Positions 8,416 through 23,391 of a DNA stretch of 64,000 nucleotides are shown here, one piece after another. Below the pieces are notes generated by a model. It worked only from the letters and a program-made list of their open reading frames with translations, searched no databases and was not told the DNA's origin. A program made the position numbers and the translations under genes. This DNA comes from Methylobacterium sp. CB376 (GTDB lineage Bacteria; Pseudomonadota; Alphaproteobacteria; Rhizobiales; Beijerinckiaceae). The stretch is taken from positions 5,653,001-5,717,000 of the forward strand of contig NZ_CP121648.1 in NCBI RefSeq assembly GCF_029714205.1, written 5' to 3'. Each line of letters begins with the position of its first letter. The stretch's first letter is position 1.

Positions 8416-10518
8416 AGGCCGCCGTCACCACCGCCAGCACCGCCGCGAGCTGCAGCGCCAGCTCATCCTGGCTGAAGGGCTTGGCGAGGCGGGGCAGCGC
8501 CAGCTCGTCCTCGCTCGGCAGTTCCGCGTAGCCGGTGGCCAGGATCACCGGCAGGCCGGGATGCGCCGCGCGCAGGGCGCGGGCGAGGTCGAGGCCCGTC
8601 ATGCCCGGCATGGCGTGGTCCGTCACCACGGCGTCGATGCCGGCCCTCCCCTCGATCAGGGCCAGCGCCTCGGCGGCCGAGGCCGCCTCCAGGGCGACGT
8701 GGCCGAGATCCTCCAGCATCGCCGCGGTGCCGAGCCGCACCAGCGGATCGTCGTCCACCACCAGAACCGTCGAGGGCGGGATCTCGGCCAGACCCGGCAG
8801 CGCCGCCCGCGCCGGGTTCTCCCGCGCCTCGACCGGGGCGGCGGCGGGCAGCCAGAGGGCGACCGTGGTCCCCTGCCCCGGCGCGCTCGACACCCGCAGC
8901 GTCCCGCCCGACTGCGCCATCAGCCCCTGCACCATCGACAGGCCGAGCCCGGTGCCCTTGCCCGGCCCCTTGGTGGTGAAGAAGGGCTCGGTCGCCTTGG
9001 CCAGGGTGGCCGCATCCATGCCCGTGCCGGTATCGGCGAGGGCGACCCGCACGTAGGCGCCGGGGGGCAGGCCCGGCGCCGCCGCGACGCTGCCGCCCTC
9101 GAGCGTGATCGTGCCGCCGGTCGGCATGGCGTCGCGGGCATTCACCGCGAGGTTGAGGAGCGCGAGTTCGAACTGGTTGGCGTCGATGCGCACCGGCGGC
9201 AGGTCGGCCGGCAGGCGGGTCTCCAGGGCGACGCTCGGCCCGAGCGCCCGCTCCAGCAGGCCCCGCATCCCCTCGACGAGGTCGGCCACCGCCACGGTCT
9301 CGGGGCGCAGCTCCTGGCGCCGGGCGAAGGCGAGGAGCCGCTGCGTCAGGGCGGCGCCGCGCTGCGCCCCCTGCACGGCGTTGCCGAGGAGGCGCCGGGC
9401 GAGGTCGTCCTGCGGGTCGAGGCGCTTCTCCAGGAGTTCGAGCGAGCCCAGCACCGCCATCAGCAGGTTGTTGAAATCGTGCGCCACGCCACCGGTGAGC
9501 TGGCCGATCGTGTCGAGCTTCTGCGCCTCGAAGAGCTGGGCGAGGGCCGCCTCCCGCTCGCGCGTGCGCTCCTCGATCCGCCCCTCCAGCTCGCGGTTGA
9601 GGTCGATCAGCGCCTCCTCGGCGCGCTTGCGCGCCGTGATGTCGTAGGTGACGCCGCTGAGCCGCCGCCCGGCGGCGTCGAGGGTCGTCGCCGCGGAGGC
9701 CGCGCACCAGCGCGTCTCCCCGTCCGGCCGCAGGATCCGGAATTCCGCGTCGAAGGGCTCGCCCGTGCGCGCCGCGTGGCGGCCGAGCGCCCGCAGGCGC
9801 TCCCGGTCCTCCGGGTGGATCAGCGCCTCGACCGCCTCCGGCGTCGGCACGAAGGCCGCCGGATCGACCCCGAACAGCCGGTACTGGCCCGCGTCCCAGC
9901 TGTAGCTGCGGGTCGCCGGGTCCCAGTCCCAGGCGCCCATGCGGCCGGCGGCCAGCGCGAGGCTGCGCCGCTGCTCGCTCTCGCGCAGGCGCGCCGTCGA
10001 GGCCTCCAGGGCGGCCGTGCGCTCGGCCACGTGCTGCTCCAGCTCGGCGTTCAGCCGCTCCAGCTGCCGGGTCTTGCGGTAGAGTTCGGCGAAGATCCGG
10101 ACCTTCGCGCGCAGCACCGCCGGCACCACCGGCACCGGCACGTAATCGACCGCCCCCGCCTCGTAGCCGCGCAGGTGGTCGAGGTCGCTGATCTGGATCG
10201 CCGAGACGAAGATGATCGCCACGTGCTGGTAGCGCGGGTGCTCGCGGATCATCGTGGCGAGCTCGATCCCGTCGAGTTCGGGCATGCAGACGTCGATCAG
10301 CACCACGGCGATCTCGGTGCGCAGCAGGTGCTCCAGCGCCTCCCGGGCCGAGCTGGCCTTGATCAGCCGGTCCCCCAGCTCGCTCAGGATGACCTCGTAG
10401 CTGAGCAGCTTGGCCGGCTGGTCGTCGACCAGCAGGATGTTGACGCGCTCCTCCTCCGGCCGCGGGGACGGGGCGGCCATCGGGGGGGCGACGCCCTGGG
10501 GAGCGCCGGGCAGGGAGG

Positions 10519-10534
<16 letters not shown>
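8414..10534 (-). CDS. Hybrid histidine kinase: REC-PAS-HisKA-HATPase-REC
   Basis: A 706-residue cytoplasmic signalling protein with no membrane segment. The N-terminal receiver has D81 in LIDVCMPELDG, but its usual lysine position reads DYVPVPVVP without the Lys. Then follow a coiled coil, a PAS/PAC domain (about 195-315), and a kinase core with H352 in GGVAHDFNNLL, ATP-lid motifs DTGTGMD and GTGLGLSMVQG. The C-terminal receiver has D639 in VVTDHAMPG and a Lys in RLAKPFSQDE. The ATG at 10534 lies inside the end of the large upstream kinase gene (16-bp overlap), pointing to co-translation. The input signal is unknown. Confidence 0.88.
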
Positions 10535-16092
<5,558 letters not shown>

Positions 16093-16309
16093 GGCTAAGC
16101 TCCCCGGGGGTATGTTCCGAGGGAACCATATCCGCCGAGCCCGCAAAGGTCTAACGCGCGGGGGGCTCACGCGCGGGTTCTCACGCGCGCGTGAGGTGGC
16201 GCTGTGGAAAGCGCGGCCGTCGGCGCCGTCGGATCCTCCGCGCGCCGATCCCGGCGCAGGGTCCGGGCGGGACGCCGGCCCTGCCCGCCGCCGGAAGCGG
16301 GGCGGGACC

Positions 16310-16699
16310 TTAACCGTCGCGGCCGGGCGGGTCTCCCCCCGCCCCCGCCAGGGCCGCCGCCACCGCCGCGCGCGCCTCCTTGAGCCGGAAGGGCTTGCGC
16401 AGGAAGGCGGTGTAGCCGCGGCAGCGCTCCCGCACGGCGGTCTCGGGCATCGAGCTCATCAGCACGACCGGGATGCGGGCCGTGGCGGCGTCCTCGGCGA
16501 GCGCCCGCAGCATCGCCGGCCCGTCCATCACCGGCATCATGAAGTCGAGGAGGATCAGGTCGGGCCGCGCCTCGGCGAGGCGCGCGAGGCCGTGGCGGCC
16601 GTTGGCCGCGGTGAGCACCGTGTGACCCTCATCCGTGAGAACCGAATCCAGGAGCTCGGCGATGCCGAACTCGTCGTCCACGATGAGCACCGTCGCCAC
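16310..16699 (-). CDS. Single-domain response regulator
   Basis: A 129-residue protein made of one receiver domain: acidic pair in VDDEFG, phospho-acceptor D52 in LILLDFMMPVMDG, switch residues VLMSS and Lys in AFLRKPF. There is no output domain, so it acts through a partner. It lies 4 bp after the KaiC-like gene and downstream of a histidine kinase, so the three are surely one operon and the natural partner pair is the kinase at 18228-19049. Confidence 0.9.
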   Translation of the reverse strand: MATVLIVDDEFGIAELLDSVLTDEGHTVLTAANGRHGLARLAEARPDLILLDFMMPVMDGPAMLRALAEDAATARIPVVLMSSMPETAVRERCRGYTAFLRKPFRLKEARAAVAAALAGAGGDPPGRDG

Positions 16700-16703
16700 G
16701 CGC

Positions 16704-18209
16704 TCACTCCCCGCCGCGCCGTCCCGCGGGGGACTGGAGCTCGGCCAGGATGGCCTCGGCGCGGTCGGGTCCGTCCTCGACGACGAGGCCGCCGGCCCGG
16801 ATGGCGAAGCAGCGCAGGCGCTGGTCGATGGCGCTGTCCCGTGCCTTGATCACCGACACCATGCGGTGGAGCGCGGAGCGCTGCTCGACGAAGCGCATGA
16901 GCAGGATGTTCTCGGTGATGGCGGAGGCCCCCCTGAGCGACACGCCGCTGAGCGGGAAGCCGGCGGCGAGCCCGGTGAGATCGGTCTCCATCGTGACGAT
17001 GCTGGTCACGTTGAGGGCCCGCAGCTCCGCCGTCAGGGCGGCGACGATGCGGATGATCCGGTCCCCGTCCTCGGCCAGACGGCTCATCGCGTCGAGTCCG
17101 TCGAGGAACACGCGCCGCACGCCGCGGTTCCGCACGGTCGCGAGGAGCTGGTCGCAGACCTCGTCGATCAGTCCCTCGGTCGCCGGCTGCCACATCAGCC
17201 CGACCTCCCCGGCGGCGATCGCCGCCGCCGCGGCCAGCCCGAGGGCTTCCGCCTTGGCCTTGAGCGATTCCGCGCTCTCGTGGAAGCCCACGAGGAGGCC
17301 CGGCTCCGCCCCGGACCCCAGGAATTGCAGGCCCAACGTGGTCTTGCCGATGCCGGAGGGGCCCGCCAGGAGCGTCGTCGAGTGGAGCGGCAGGCCGCCG
17401 TCGAGCATCCCGTCGAGGGCGGGTACGCCGAGCGGAACCTTGGGCCCGCGCAGGTGGTCGCGCCGGCTCGGCTCGCGCAGGCGGGCCTCGGTGCGGGGAT
17501 AGACCGCCACCCCCGCATCCGTGATGCGGAAGACGTGGCGCCCGCGCAGGAATCCGCTGCCGCGGAACTTGCGCACCTCGAGGTCCCGCTCGGACCGGCG
17601 GCCGTAGGGGCGGCTCGACAACTCGATCAGCCCGTCCACCATCGTGTGCTCGGCCGCCACCATCTCGGCGCCCGTGGCCGCGCTGGTGAGCAGCAGGATC
17701 GTGGCGCCGGTGGCCGCCGCCTGGGTCTGCAATTCGTGGATGAACTTCTTGAATTCGATGGCCGAATCCGCGGTTTCCTCCGCCGCCATCACGCCGTCGA
17801 GGACGATCAGGCTCGCCTCCCGCCCGGCCGCCTCCCGGCGCAGCAGCGTCAGGAGCCCGGACAGGCCCTCGTCCTGCAGGGTGCGGAAGGCCGACAGGTA
17901 GGTCAGGCGATCGGGGATGGCGCCGGAATCGAAGAAGCCCAGGGGCGCGATGTGCCCGAGCATCCGGGCGTGACTCTCGGCCAGGAGGGTCACGTAGAGC
18001 GCCCGCCTGCCGCCCGCCGCCGCGTGGGTGAAGCAGACTTGGTTGGCCAGGATGGTCTTGCCGCTGCCCGGCGTGCCCTGGACGATGTAGACGCCGCCCT
18101 CGAACAGGCCGCCGCCCAGGATCTCGTCGAGCCCGGCGATCCCCGTCGGGACGCGCTCCAGCCCGCCGTAGCCGCCGACCCGCGTCGTGCTCGCACCCGC
18201 CCCGGTCAT
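16704..18209 (-). CDS. KaiC-like two-domain RecA-fold ATPase
   Basis: A 501-residue protein with two RecA/KaiC domains. The first has Walker A GTPGSGKT at residues 45-52, preceded by GLDEILGGGLFEGG, and Walker B LIVLDGVMA. The second has Walker A GPSGIGKT near residue 285 and Walker B RVFLDGLDAM. KaiC is the phospho-clock ATPase of cyanobacteria; similar proteins in other bacteria serve in stress or timing pathways, often without KaiA or KaiB, as here. The KaiC C-terminal autophosphorylation region cannot be confirmed by eye. It sits between a histidine kinase and a lone receiver, suggesting a signalling module. The ATG at 18209 lies 18 bp after the kinase stop. Confidence 0.85.
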   Translation of the reverse strand: MTGAGASTTRVGGYGGLERVPTGIAGLDEILGGGLFEGGVYIVQGTPGSGKTILANQVCFTHAAAGGRRALYVTLLAESHARMLGHIAPLGFFDSGAIPDRLTYLSAFRTLQDEGLSGLLTLLRREAAGREASLIVLDGVMAAEETADSAIEFKKFIHELQTQAAATGATILLLTSAATGAEMVAAEHTMVDGLIELSSRPYGRRSERDLEVRKFRGSGFLRGRHVFRITDAGVAVYPRTEARLREPSRRDHLRGPKVPLGVPALDGMLDGGLPLHSTTLLAGPSGIGKTTLGLQFLGSGAEPGLLVGFHESAESLKAKAEALGLAAAAAIAAGEVGLMWQPATEGLIDEVCDQLLATVRNRGVRRVFLDGLDAMSRLAEDGDRIIRIVAALTAELRALNVTSIVTMETDLTGLAAGFPLSGVSLRGASAITENILLMRFVEQRSALHRMVSVIKARDSAIDQRLRCFAIRAGGLVVEDGPDRAEAILAELQSPAGRRGGE

Positions 18210-18227
18210 CGTGGTCTCGGTATCCGT

Positions 18228-19049
18228 CTAGAGATAGAGGGGGAGAGTTACCGTGAAGGTCGCGCCTTCACCAGCCCCGCTCCGCACGCTCACGCTCCCC
18301 TCCATCGCCTCGGCGAGGCGGCGCACCAGCCAGAGCCCGACCCCGAAGCCGCTGCGCAGCTCGGGATCCGGCAGCGCCGCCCGCTCGAAGCGCTCGAAGA
18401 TCCGCTCCTGGTCGGCCTGCGGGATGCCGTGCCCCTCGTCGCGGACGCGGATCGCCGCCCGCGCCCCGATCCGCTCGGCCTCGATCGCGATCGGCTTGGA
18501 ATCCCCGTACTTGATCGCGTTCGTGACGAGGTTGTCGAGGATCTGGTCGAGGGCGACCCGCTCGCAGCGCAGGACGAGCTCCTCCGGCACCGCCACCGTG
18601 AGGCGGCTCCCCGCATGGGCCGCGAGGGGCTCGACGCCCCGCGCCACCTCGCGCACCACCTCGGCGAGGACCACCGGGGCGGGATCGAGGACGAGGCGCC
18701 CGGCCTGGGCGCGCGAGACGTCGAGGACCGTCGTCGCCCGCCGCACGTAGCGCTCCACGAGCCAGTGCAGGCGGGACAAGCCTTGAGCGAGGCGCGGCCC
18801 CGCCGCCTCGTCCTCGGCCGCGTCCCGCAGGCGCTCGACCTGGCCGAGGATCGGGGTCATCGGGTTGCGCAGCTCGTGCGCCATGGCCGCCAGGAACGCG
18901 TCGCGCTCGTGCAGGGCCGCCTGCAGGGCCGCAACCTCGCGGCGCAGGGCCGCCGTCTCGGCCAGGAGGGGGCCGGTGAGGTCGGTCCCGGGTTCGGGCG
19001 GCGCGGCGTCGCGCCGGACGCCGCCTCGCCGGGTCTCCGGCTCGCTCAT
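18228..19049 (-). CDS. Soluble sensor histidine kinase (HisKA-HATPase)
   Basis: A 273-residue kinase with a short coiled-coil lead-in (TAALRREVAALQAALHERD), HisKA phospho-acceptor H58 in MAHELRNPM, and an ATPase domain with NLVTNAIKYGDS, DEGHGIP and GFGVGLWLVRRL. No sensor domain or membrane segment precedes the kinase core, so it probably receives its input from a partner. The next gene is the KaiC-like ATPase, which is the obvious candidate. It is the first gene of the three-gene unit ending at 16310. Confidence 0.9.
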   Translation of the reverse strand: MSEPETRRGGVRRDAAPPEPGTDLTGPLLAETAALRREVAALQAALHERDAFLAAMAHELRNPMTPILGQVERLRDAAEDEAAGPRLAQGLSRLHWLVERYVRRATTVLDVSRAQAGRLVLDPAPVVLAEVVREVARGVEPLAAHAGSRLTVAVPEELVLRCERVALDQILDNLVTNAIKYGDSKPIAIEAERIGARAAIRVRDEGHGIPQADQERIFERFERAALPDPELRSGFGVGLWLVRRLAEAMEGSVSVRSGAGEGATFTVTLPLYL

Positions 19050-19268
19050 CGGATCTCCCCGCGAACGGGGTCCCTGCGGACGGGCACGGGGTCCGGATCC
19101 CGGCGCCGGAGAGGACCGCCCCGGAGCCGGACCGTATCTAGAGGCTGCACGGAGCGCAGACAGGTCCCGGGCCGGGTCGGCGACGTCCGGCCAGGAGGCC
19201 CGGCAGGAGGCCCGTGTCGGGCGCCGGGTGCGGCGCCGAGCTCGGCCGATTGCGTGGGGCGGTTCCGC

Positions 19269-19880
19269 TCAGCGCCGCGGCACCGCGATCTCCACCACGC
19301 GGGCGCCGCCCGCGCGCCGGGCCGCGGGGCGCTCGACCGTCCCGGCCGCCAGCCAGGACCCGTCCCGGCCGCGGCGATAGACGGCCGGCCCGGCCGCACC
19401 GGGCTCGCCGGCCCGCGGTCGCGCCGCCCCGACCCCGTCGATGACGTAGACGACCGGCTCGGCCCGCGGCGGGCTCGGAATGCCCGCCACCGTGGGAACG
19501 CCGTAGGTGCCGTAGCCCCAGGCGGTCGGCACGAGTTCGGCGGGCCGCGGCAGGGTGAGGAGCGGCCCCTCCGTGACGATGGGCGGAACGGCCTCGCCGC
19601 CGGCCACCACGCCGCCCGCGAAACCGTAGGGGTCGGCCGCGAAGCGGCCGCCGCGGTGTCCGGCCCGGCCGTCATGCCGCGGCGCGCGCGGCGACGCCGC
19701 AGGCCCGTAGGCGCCCCCCCGGGGCGGCCCGTAGGCGGACCGCTGCGGCGGTCCGTAGGCGGACCGCTGCGGCGGTCCGTAGCCGGCACCCTGGATCGGG
19801 GCGGAGGGCCGCGCCGCGGCGGGCCCGGCGAGGAGACCCGCCAGGGCGGCGAGCCCGAGGCCGATCAGGTCACGACGCAT
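19269..19880 (-). CDS. Secreted Gly/Pro-rich protein with YGPPQRS repeats, function unknown
   Basis: A 203-residue protein beginning MRRDLIGLGLAALAGLLAGPAAARP, a likely signal peptide with cleavage after PAAA. It continues with a low-complexity stretch of YGPPQRSA repeats and a proline- and glycine-rich body without recognisable domain. The start at 19880 was chosen because it puts the basic residues directly before the hydrophobic core; an upstream in-frame ATG at 19928 adds a hydrophilic leader. I do not recognise a family. It is separated by about 220 bp from the kinase operon downstream and faces away from the GGDEF-EAL gene. Confidence 0.6.
   Translation of the reverse strand: MRRDLIGLGLAALAGLLAGPAAARPSAPIQGAGYGPPQRSAYGPPQRSAYGPPRGGAYGPAASPRAPRHDGRAGHRGGRFAADPYGFAGGVVAGGEAVPPIVTEGPLLTLPRPAELVPTAWGYGTYGVPTVAGIPSPPRAEPVVYVIDGVGAARPRAGEPGAAGPAVYRRGRDGSWLAAGTVERPAARRAGGARVVEIAVPRR
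19729..19776. repeat. Two exact 24-bp tandem copies plus a partial third
   Basis: Two identical 24-bp units (19729-19752 and 19753-19776, beginning CCGTAGGCGGACCGCTGC) are followed by a partial third. They encode the PPQRSAYG octapeptide repeat of the secreted protein on the minus strand. Confidence 0.85.
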
Positions 19881-20151
19881 AATCCCACGCTCCCGCTCAC
19901 ATCCGCTCGTCAATCGCACATGCCGCATGGTCGTTCCCGCCCGGCAGCCGCGCCAGCCGTGGCAGAGTGCGTAATGCCCCGGCGGATCCCCGCCCCGCCT
20001 CCTCCGGCGCGCAGAATTCGCAAGCTCTCGTTCTCGCTCTCGCGCCCGCGGGCCCGTGCACCTGCCCTCGCGTCAGAGGTCGAGCCAAGATGCAAAGCTT
20101 GTCGCTCGATCGTTAACGGTTTCGGAGATCGGCACTGCTATCGTGCAGGCG

Positions 20152-22158
20152 ATGATGGGTCACGCAATGCAAGCAGACTTCGCCAAGTTGCTCGATGCAG
20201 AGATCGCAAAGACTTGGAGCGATCGACGGATGAGCGTGCTCAAGCGGCTGTACGAGGCGCAGCAGCGGCAGGCGCAGCGGCAGGATGCGCGCAGCGCGAT
20301 CTGGTTCGTCGGCGCGCTCTACATCCTGTTCTCGATCACGGACGCGATCCTGATCGGCGACGTGATCGTGTACGCAGTCCTGCTGCGGCTCGCCATCGGC
20401 ACCGTCTACATCGCCTGCATCGGCCTGCAGATCAGGCGCGACGTCGACGCCCGCCTGATTGAGCTGCAATGCGCCCTCGGCGTCGTCGTCGGCTACGCAT
20501 CCTGGTTGCTGCTGACCTACTTCAGCGACCACAGCGCCAACGTTTCCTACTATCTTGCCTACGGCACCGTCTTCATGATGGTGGCCAATCTGTTCTTCAA
20601 CTTCCGCTTCCGAGTCGCGCTGCTCACCTCCGGCCTGATCACTCTGATCTTCTTCGTCTCGGCCTTTCTGTGTTTCGATTTCCCGTTCCACTATTACGCC
20701 GCGATCGGGTCGCTCTACGTCCTGAGCTTCGTTCTGACGATCTTTATCAACTGGAAATTGAACCTGGAGCGTTATCGCGTGTTCCTCAACGCGATGCGGG
20801 CGGAGATTCGCCAGCGGCAGGCGGCGGAGCGCGGCGAGGAACTGCTGAAACTGTCGACGACCGACGCGCTCACGGGTCTCGCCAACCGGCGGGCCATCGA
20901 CCAGGAGCTGCACAGCCTGTGGAAGGCATGGCGGGAGGGGGGCGCGGCCTTCGGGGTGGTCCTCATCGACATCGACTATTTCCGGATGTTCAACGACTAT
21001 TACGGTCACCAGCGGGGCGATGCCGGCCTGGTCTCGATGGCGCGCGCCATGGCGGCCGTGGCGAGGCGGCACGGCGGGCGGATCGGCCGCTTCGGGGGCG
21101 AGGACTTCATCCTGCTCCTGCGCTGCGAGGAGCCGGAGGCGGTCGCCGCCGTCGCCGAGGAGGTGCGGCGGGAGGTGGAGGCGCTGGCGATCCCTCACGA
21201 GGCGCGGATGGACCACCTCGCCGCCGTGACGGCCAGCATCGGGGCGGCCTTCTGCCGGGGGATCGCGGCCGACAAGCCGGAGCGCATCGTCACCGCCGCC
21301 GAGCGCGCCCTGCTGCTCGCCAAGGACAGCAACCGCAACTGCGTCAAGCTGTTCGACGGCCGGCTGTTCGACCGCGTCAGCAGCCAGGACAGCGTCGCCG
21401 AGGCGGTGCGCACCGCGGTGGAGCGGGGGCGGGTGTCGCTGGTCTTCCAGCCGATCTGGGACGTGTCGGCCGGCCGGATCCTGGCGGCCGAGGCCCTGAT
21501 GCGGCTCACCGCCCCGGACGGCACCGCGCTCTCGCCCGCGACCTTCATCCCGGTGGCCGAGCGGACCGGGGCGATCGTGGAGCTCGGCGCCTTCGCGTTC
21601 CGGGAGGCCTGCCGCCAGCTCGCCGCGACCGAGGCGATCCCGATGGTCAGCGTGAACGTCTCGGCGGTGCAGCTCGGCCGCCCCGACTTCGTCGAGACGG
21701 TCGCGGCCCTGCTGCGCGAGACCGGCGTCGCGCCGGCCCGCCTCGCCGTCGAGATCACCGAGGGGCTGGAGATCGACACCGATTCCCGCGTCGCCGAGGC
21801 GATCGGCGCGCTCTCGCGGCTCGGCGTGCAGATCTGGCTCGACGATTTCGGCACCGGCTTCGCCGGCCTGTCCTGCATCAGCCGGATCAGCTTCGACACG
21901 ATCAAGGTCGACAGGCTCTTCGTCCAGGCCAGCGACACGCCCCGCGGCGCCAAGATGCTCAAGGACATCGTGACGCTGGTGCAGAATTCCGGGCAGCGGA
22001 TCGTGGTCGAGGGCGTCGAGACGGCCGACCAGGTCGAGCTCCTGAAGCAGTACGGGGTGGCCCTGCTCCAGGGCTACTACTTCAACCGGCCGATGTCGGC
22101 GGAGGCGCTGCGGATGCTGGCGGCCAAGGGCGGACGGCTGGCGTCGTCCGCCGGCTGA
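20152..22158 (+). CDS. Membrane diguanylate cyclase/phosphodiesterase (GGDEF-EAL)
   Basis: A 668-residue protein that makes and/or degrades cyclic di-GMP. Six to seven hydrophobic segments fill residues about 45-220 (for example FMMVANLFFNF, LITLIFFVSAFLCF). GGDEF follows with TDALTGLANRRA and signature GGEDF, then EAL with EALMR, SVNVSAVQL, EITEG, DDFGTG, IKVDR and VEGVET, all catalytic residues kept, so the phosphodiesterase half looks active; the GGEDF variant may also be active. Three in-frame ATGs at 20152, 20155 and 20167 compete and none has a clear ribosome site; the first was used. The 5' half uses more A/T in third positions than the 3' half. Confidence 0.9.
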   Translation: MMGHAMQADFAKLLDAEIAKTWSDRRMSVLKRLYEAQQRQAQRQDARSAIWFVGALYILFSITDAILIGDVIVYAVLLRLAIGTVYIACIGLQIRRDVDARLIELQCALGVVVGYASWLLLTYFSDHSANVSYYLAYGTVFMMVANLFFNFRFRVALLTSGLITLIFFVSAFLCFDFPFHYYAAIGSLYVLSFVLTIFINWKLNLERYRVFLNAMRAEIRQRQAAERGEELLKLSTTDALTGLANRRAIDQELHSLWKAWREGGAAFGVVLIDIDYFRMFNDYYGHQRGDAGLVSMARAMAAVARRHGGRIGRFGGEDFILLLRCEEPEAVAAVAEEVRREVEALAIPHEARMDHLAAVTASIGAAFCRGIAADKPERIVTAAERALLLAKDSNRNCVKLFDGRLFDRVSSQDSVAEAVRTAVERGRVSLVFQPIWDVSAGRILAAEALMRLTAPDGTALSPATFIPVAERTGAIVELGAFAFREACRQLAATEAIPMVSVNVSAVQLGRPDFVETVAALLRETGVAPARLAVEITEGLEIDTDSRVAEAIGALSRLGVQIWLDDFGTGFAGLSCISRISFDTIKVDRLFVQASDTPRGAKMLKDIVTLVQNSGQRIVVEGVETADQVELLKQYGVALLQGYYFNRPMSAEALRMLAAKGGRLASSAG

Positions 22159-22195
22159 GCGGCGCGCCTGGCGCGGGCGGCGCCTCGCGCGCCGC
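22159..22195. terminator. GC-rich inverted repeat between convergent genes
   Basis: GCGGCGCGC (22159-22167) is perfectly complementary to 22187-22195 with a 19-nt loop. It lies between the ends of the GGDEF-EAL gene and the minus-strand methyltransferase gene. No U-tract is present, so termination is only suggested by position. Confidence 0.35.
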
Positions 22196-22207
22196 CGGCC
22201 GGGCCGC

Positions 22208-23308
22208 TCAGCGGCGCTCGATCTCCAGGTAGCCGATCAGGCCGCTCTCGTCCTCGAAGTAGCGGAATTGCGCGACCTCCTCGGGAGGGATCTCGGAGGC
22301 GAAGGCCTCGATCTCCGCCCGGGAGCGGTAGAGGAGGTGCCAGTCCATGTAGGCCTCCATGTAGGCCTCCTCCCGGACCCCGGTGCGGAAGTTCGGCACC
22401 AGCAGCCGCCCGCCGGGCCTGAGCCGCGCGAACAGGGCGCGGGTGAGCCGCGCCGCGAGCCTTTCCTCCAGGTAATCGTAGAGGCCCGCCGCGTAGACGA
22501 GGTCGAAGAGGCCGAGATCGTGCCGGGCGGCCAGGACCTGGCGCACGCTGAGCGGGCGGGTCTCGATCGCCGCCGAGACGGTCTCCCGGTAACCCGCGAC
22601 GGTCCCCAGGCTGACCGGATCCTGGTCGGTGGCGACGAGGCGGCCGATGCGCCCCTCCCGCAGGGCGAGGCTGCTCTCCGCCTCCCGCAGGTGGCCGCAG
22701 GCGATGGCCAGCACCTCCGCCCCCGGGCGGCGGCGGGCGGCCTCGTCGATCCGCCCCGCCAGGATCTCCCGGCGCTGGCGCACCGCCTCGCAGGCCGTGA
22801 CGTTGACCGTGTGGGCCATCACGGCCCGCCCGCCCGCCGTGGCGGCCTCCTCCGCGGCGCGCGCGGCCGGATGCCGGTAGACGAAGTCGAGCAGCCCCGC
22901 ATCGCCCGGATAGCCCCGCGGCCGGGCGAAGGAGTGACGGGTGAACGGGTCCTCGTGCACGAGGGCCGCCACCCCGTGGCCGCGCGCCGCCGGCACGACC
23001 GCCTCCCGCCACGTCCCGTCGCGGAAGGAATCCCGCATCACGCCGAGGAAGTCGATGAGCTCGGCGATGAAGGGATCGTAGCCGTCCGCCAGCGCGATGG
23101 CGTGGACTTGGTCGAGGGCGCGCCTCACGTCGCGCGCGACGTCGGCGTAGTGCCGTTCCCGCGATCGGACCGGCAGCCGGTGGGAGGCGGAGCCCGACGG
23201 GGCGGCCCGTCCCGGCGCCACCGCGGCGATCGACGCGGCCGGAGCCCGCGACGTCTTCCGCGTCGTCCGGGTTGTATCCCGCCAGGCTGAGGAGGATGTG
23301 CGGCTCAT
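22208..23308 (-). CDS. Class I SAM-dependent methyltransferase, RGYPGDA type
   Basis: A 366-residue protein whose C-terminal half is a Rossmann methyltransferase: motif I region EVLAIACGHLRE near residue 200, LVATDQDP, then FDLVYAAGLYDYLEE and LRPGGRLLVPNF. The N-terminal half carries HEDPFTRHSFARPRGYPGDA, with RGYPGDA at 131-137. That signature occurs in proteins annotated as 3-hydroxypalmitate methyl ester biosynthesis (PhcB-like) enzymes, so a fatty-acid-type signal is a possible substrate, unproven. The start at 23308 was preferred to the frame upstream, whose N-terminus would run into the CtrA box region. An exact CtrA box lies about 70 bp upstream. Confidence 0.75.
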   Translation of the reverse strand: MSRTSSSAWRDTTRTTRKTSRAPAASIAAVAPGRAAPSGSASHRLPVRSRERHYADVARDVRRALDQVHAIALADGYDPFIAELIDFLGVMRDSFRDGTWREAVVPAARGHGVAALVHEDPFTRHSFARPRGYPGDAGLLDFVYRHPAARAAEEAATAGGRAVMAHTVNVTACEAVRQRREILAGRIDEAARRRPGAEVLAIACGHLREAESSLALREGRIGRLVATDQDPVSLGTVAGYRETVSAAIETRPLSVRQVLAARHDLGLFDLVYAAGLYDYLEERLAARLTRALFARLRPGGRLLVPNFRTGVREEAYMEAYMDWHLLYRSRAEIEAFASEIPPEEVAQFRYFEDESGLIGYLEIERR

Positions 23309-23375
23309 GCGATCAAATCCCGCGTCGTGCTGTCTTCGTCGGCAGGATCGCCCCCGCATCCGCCGACGGAGGAAA

Positions 23376-23391
23376 GTTAACGGGCGTTTAA
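23376..23391 (-). promoter_or_regulatory. CtrA-box consensus TTAA-N7-TTAAC
   Basis: On the minus strand the sequence reads TTAAACGCCCGTTAAC, an exact match to the alphaproteobacterial CtrA consensus TTAA-N7-TTAAC. It lies 68 bp upstream of the methyltransferase start and points toward that gene. CtrA is the essential cell-cycle response regulator of this class; its action here is inferred from the motif only. Confidence 0.65.
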
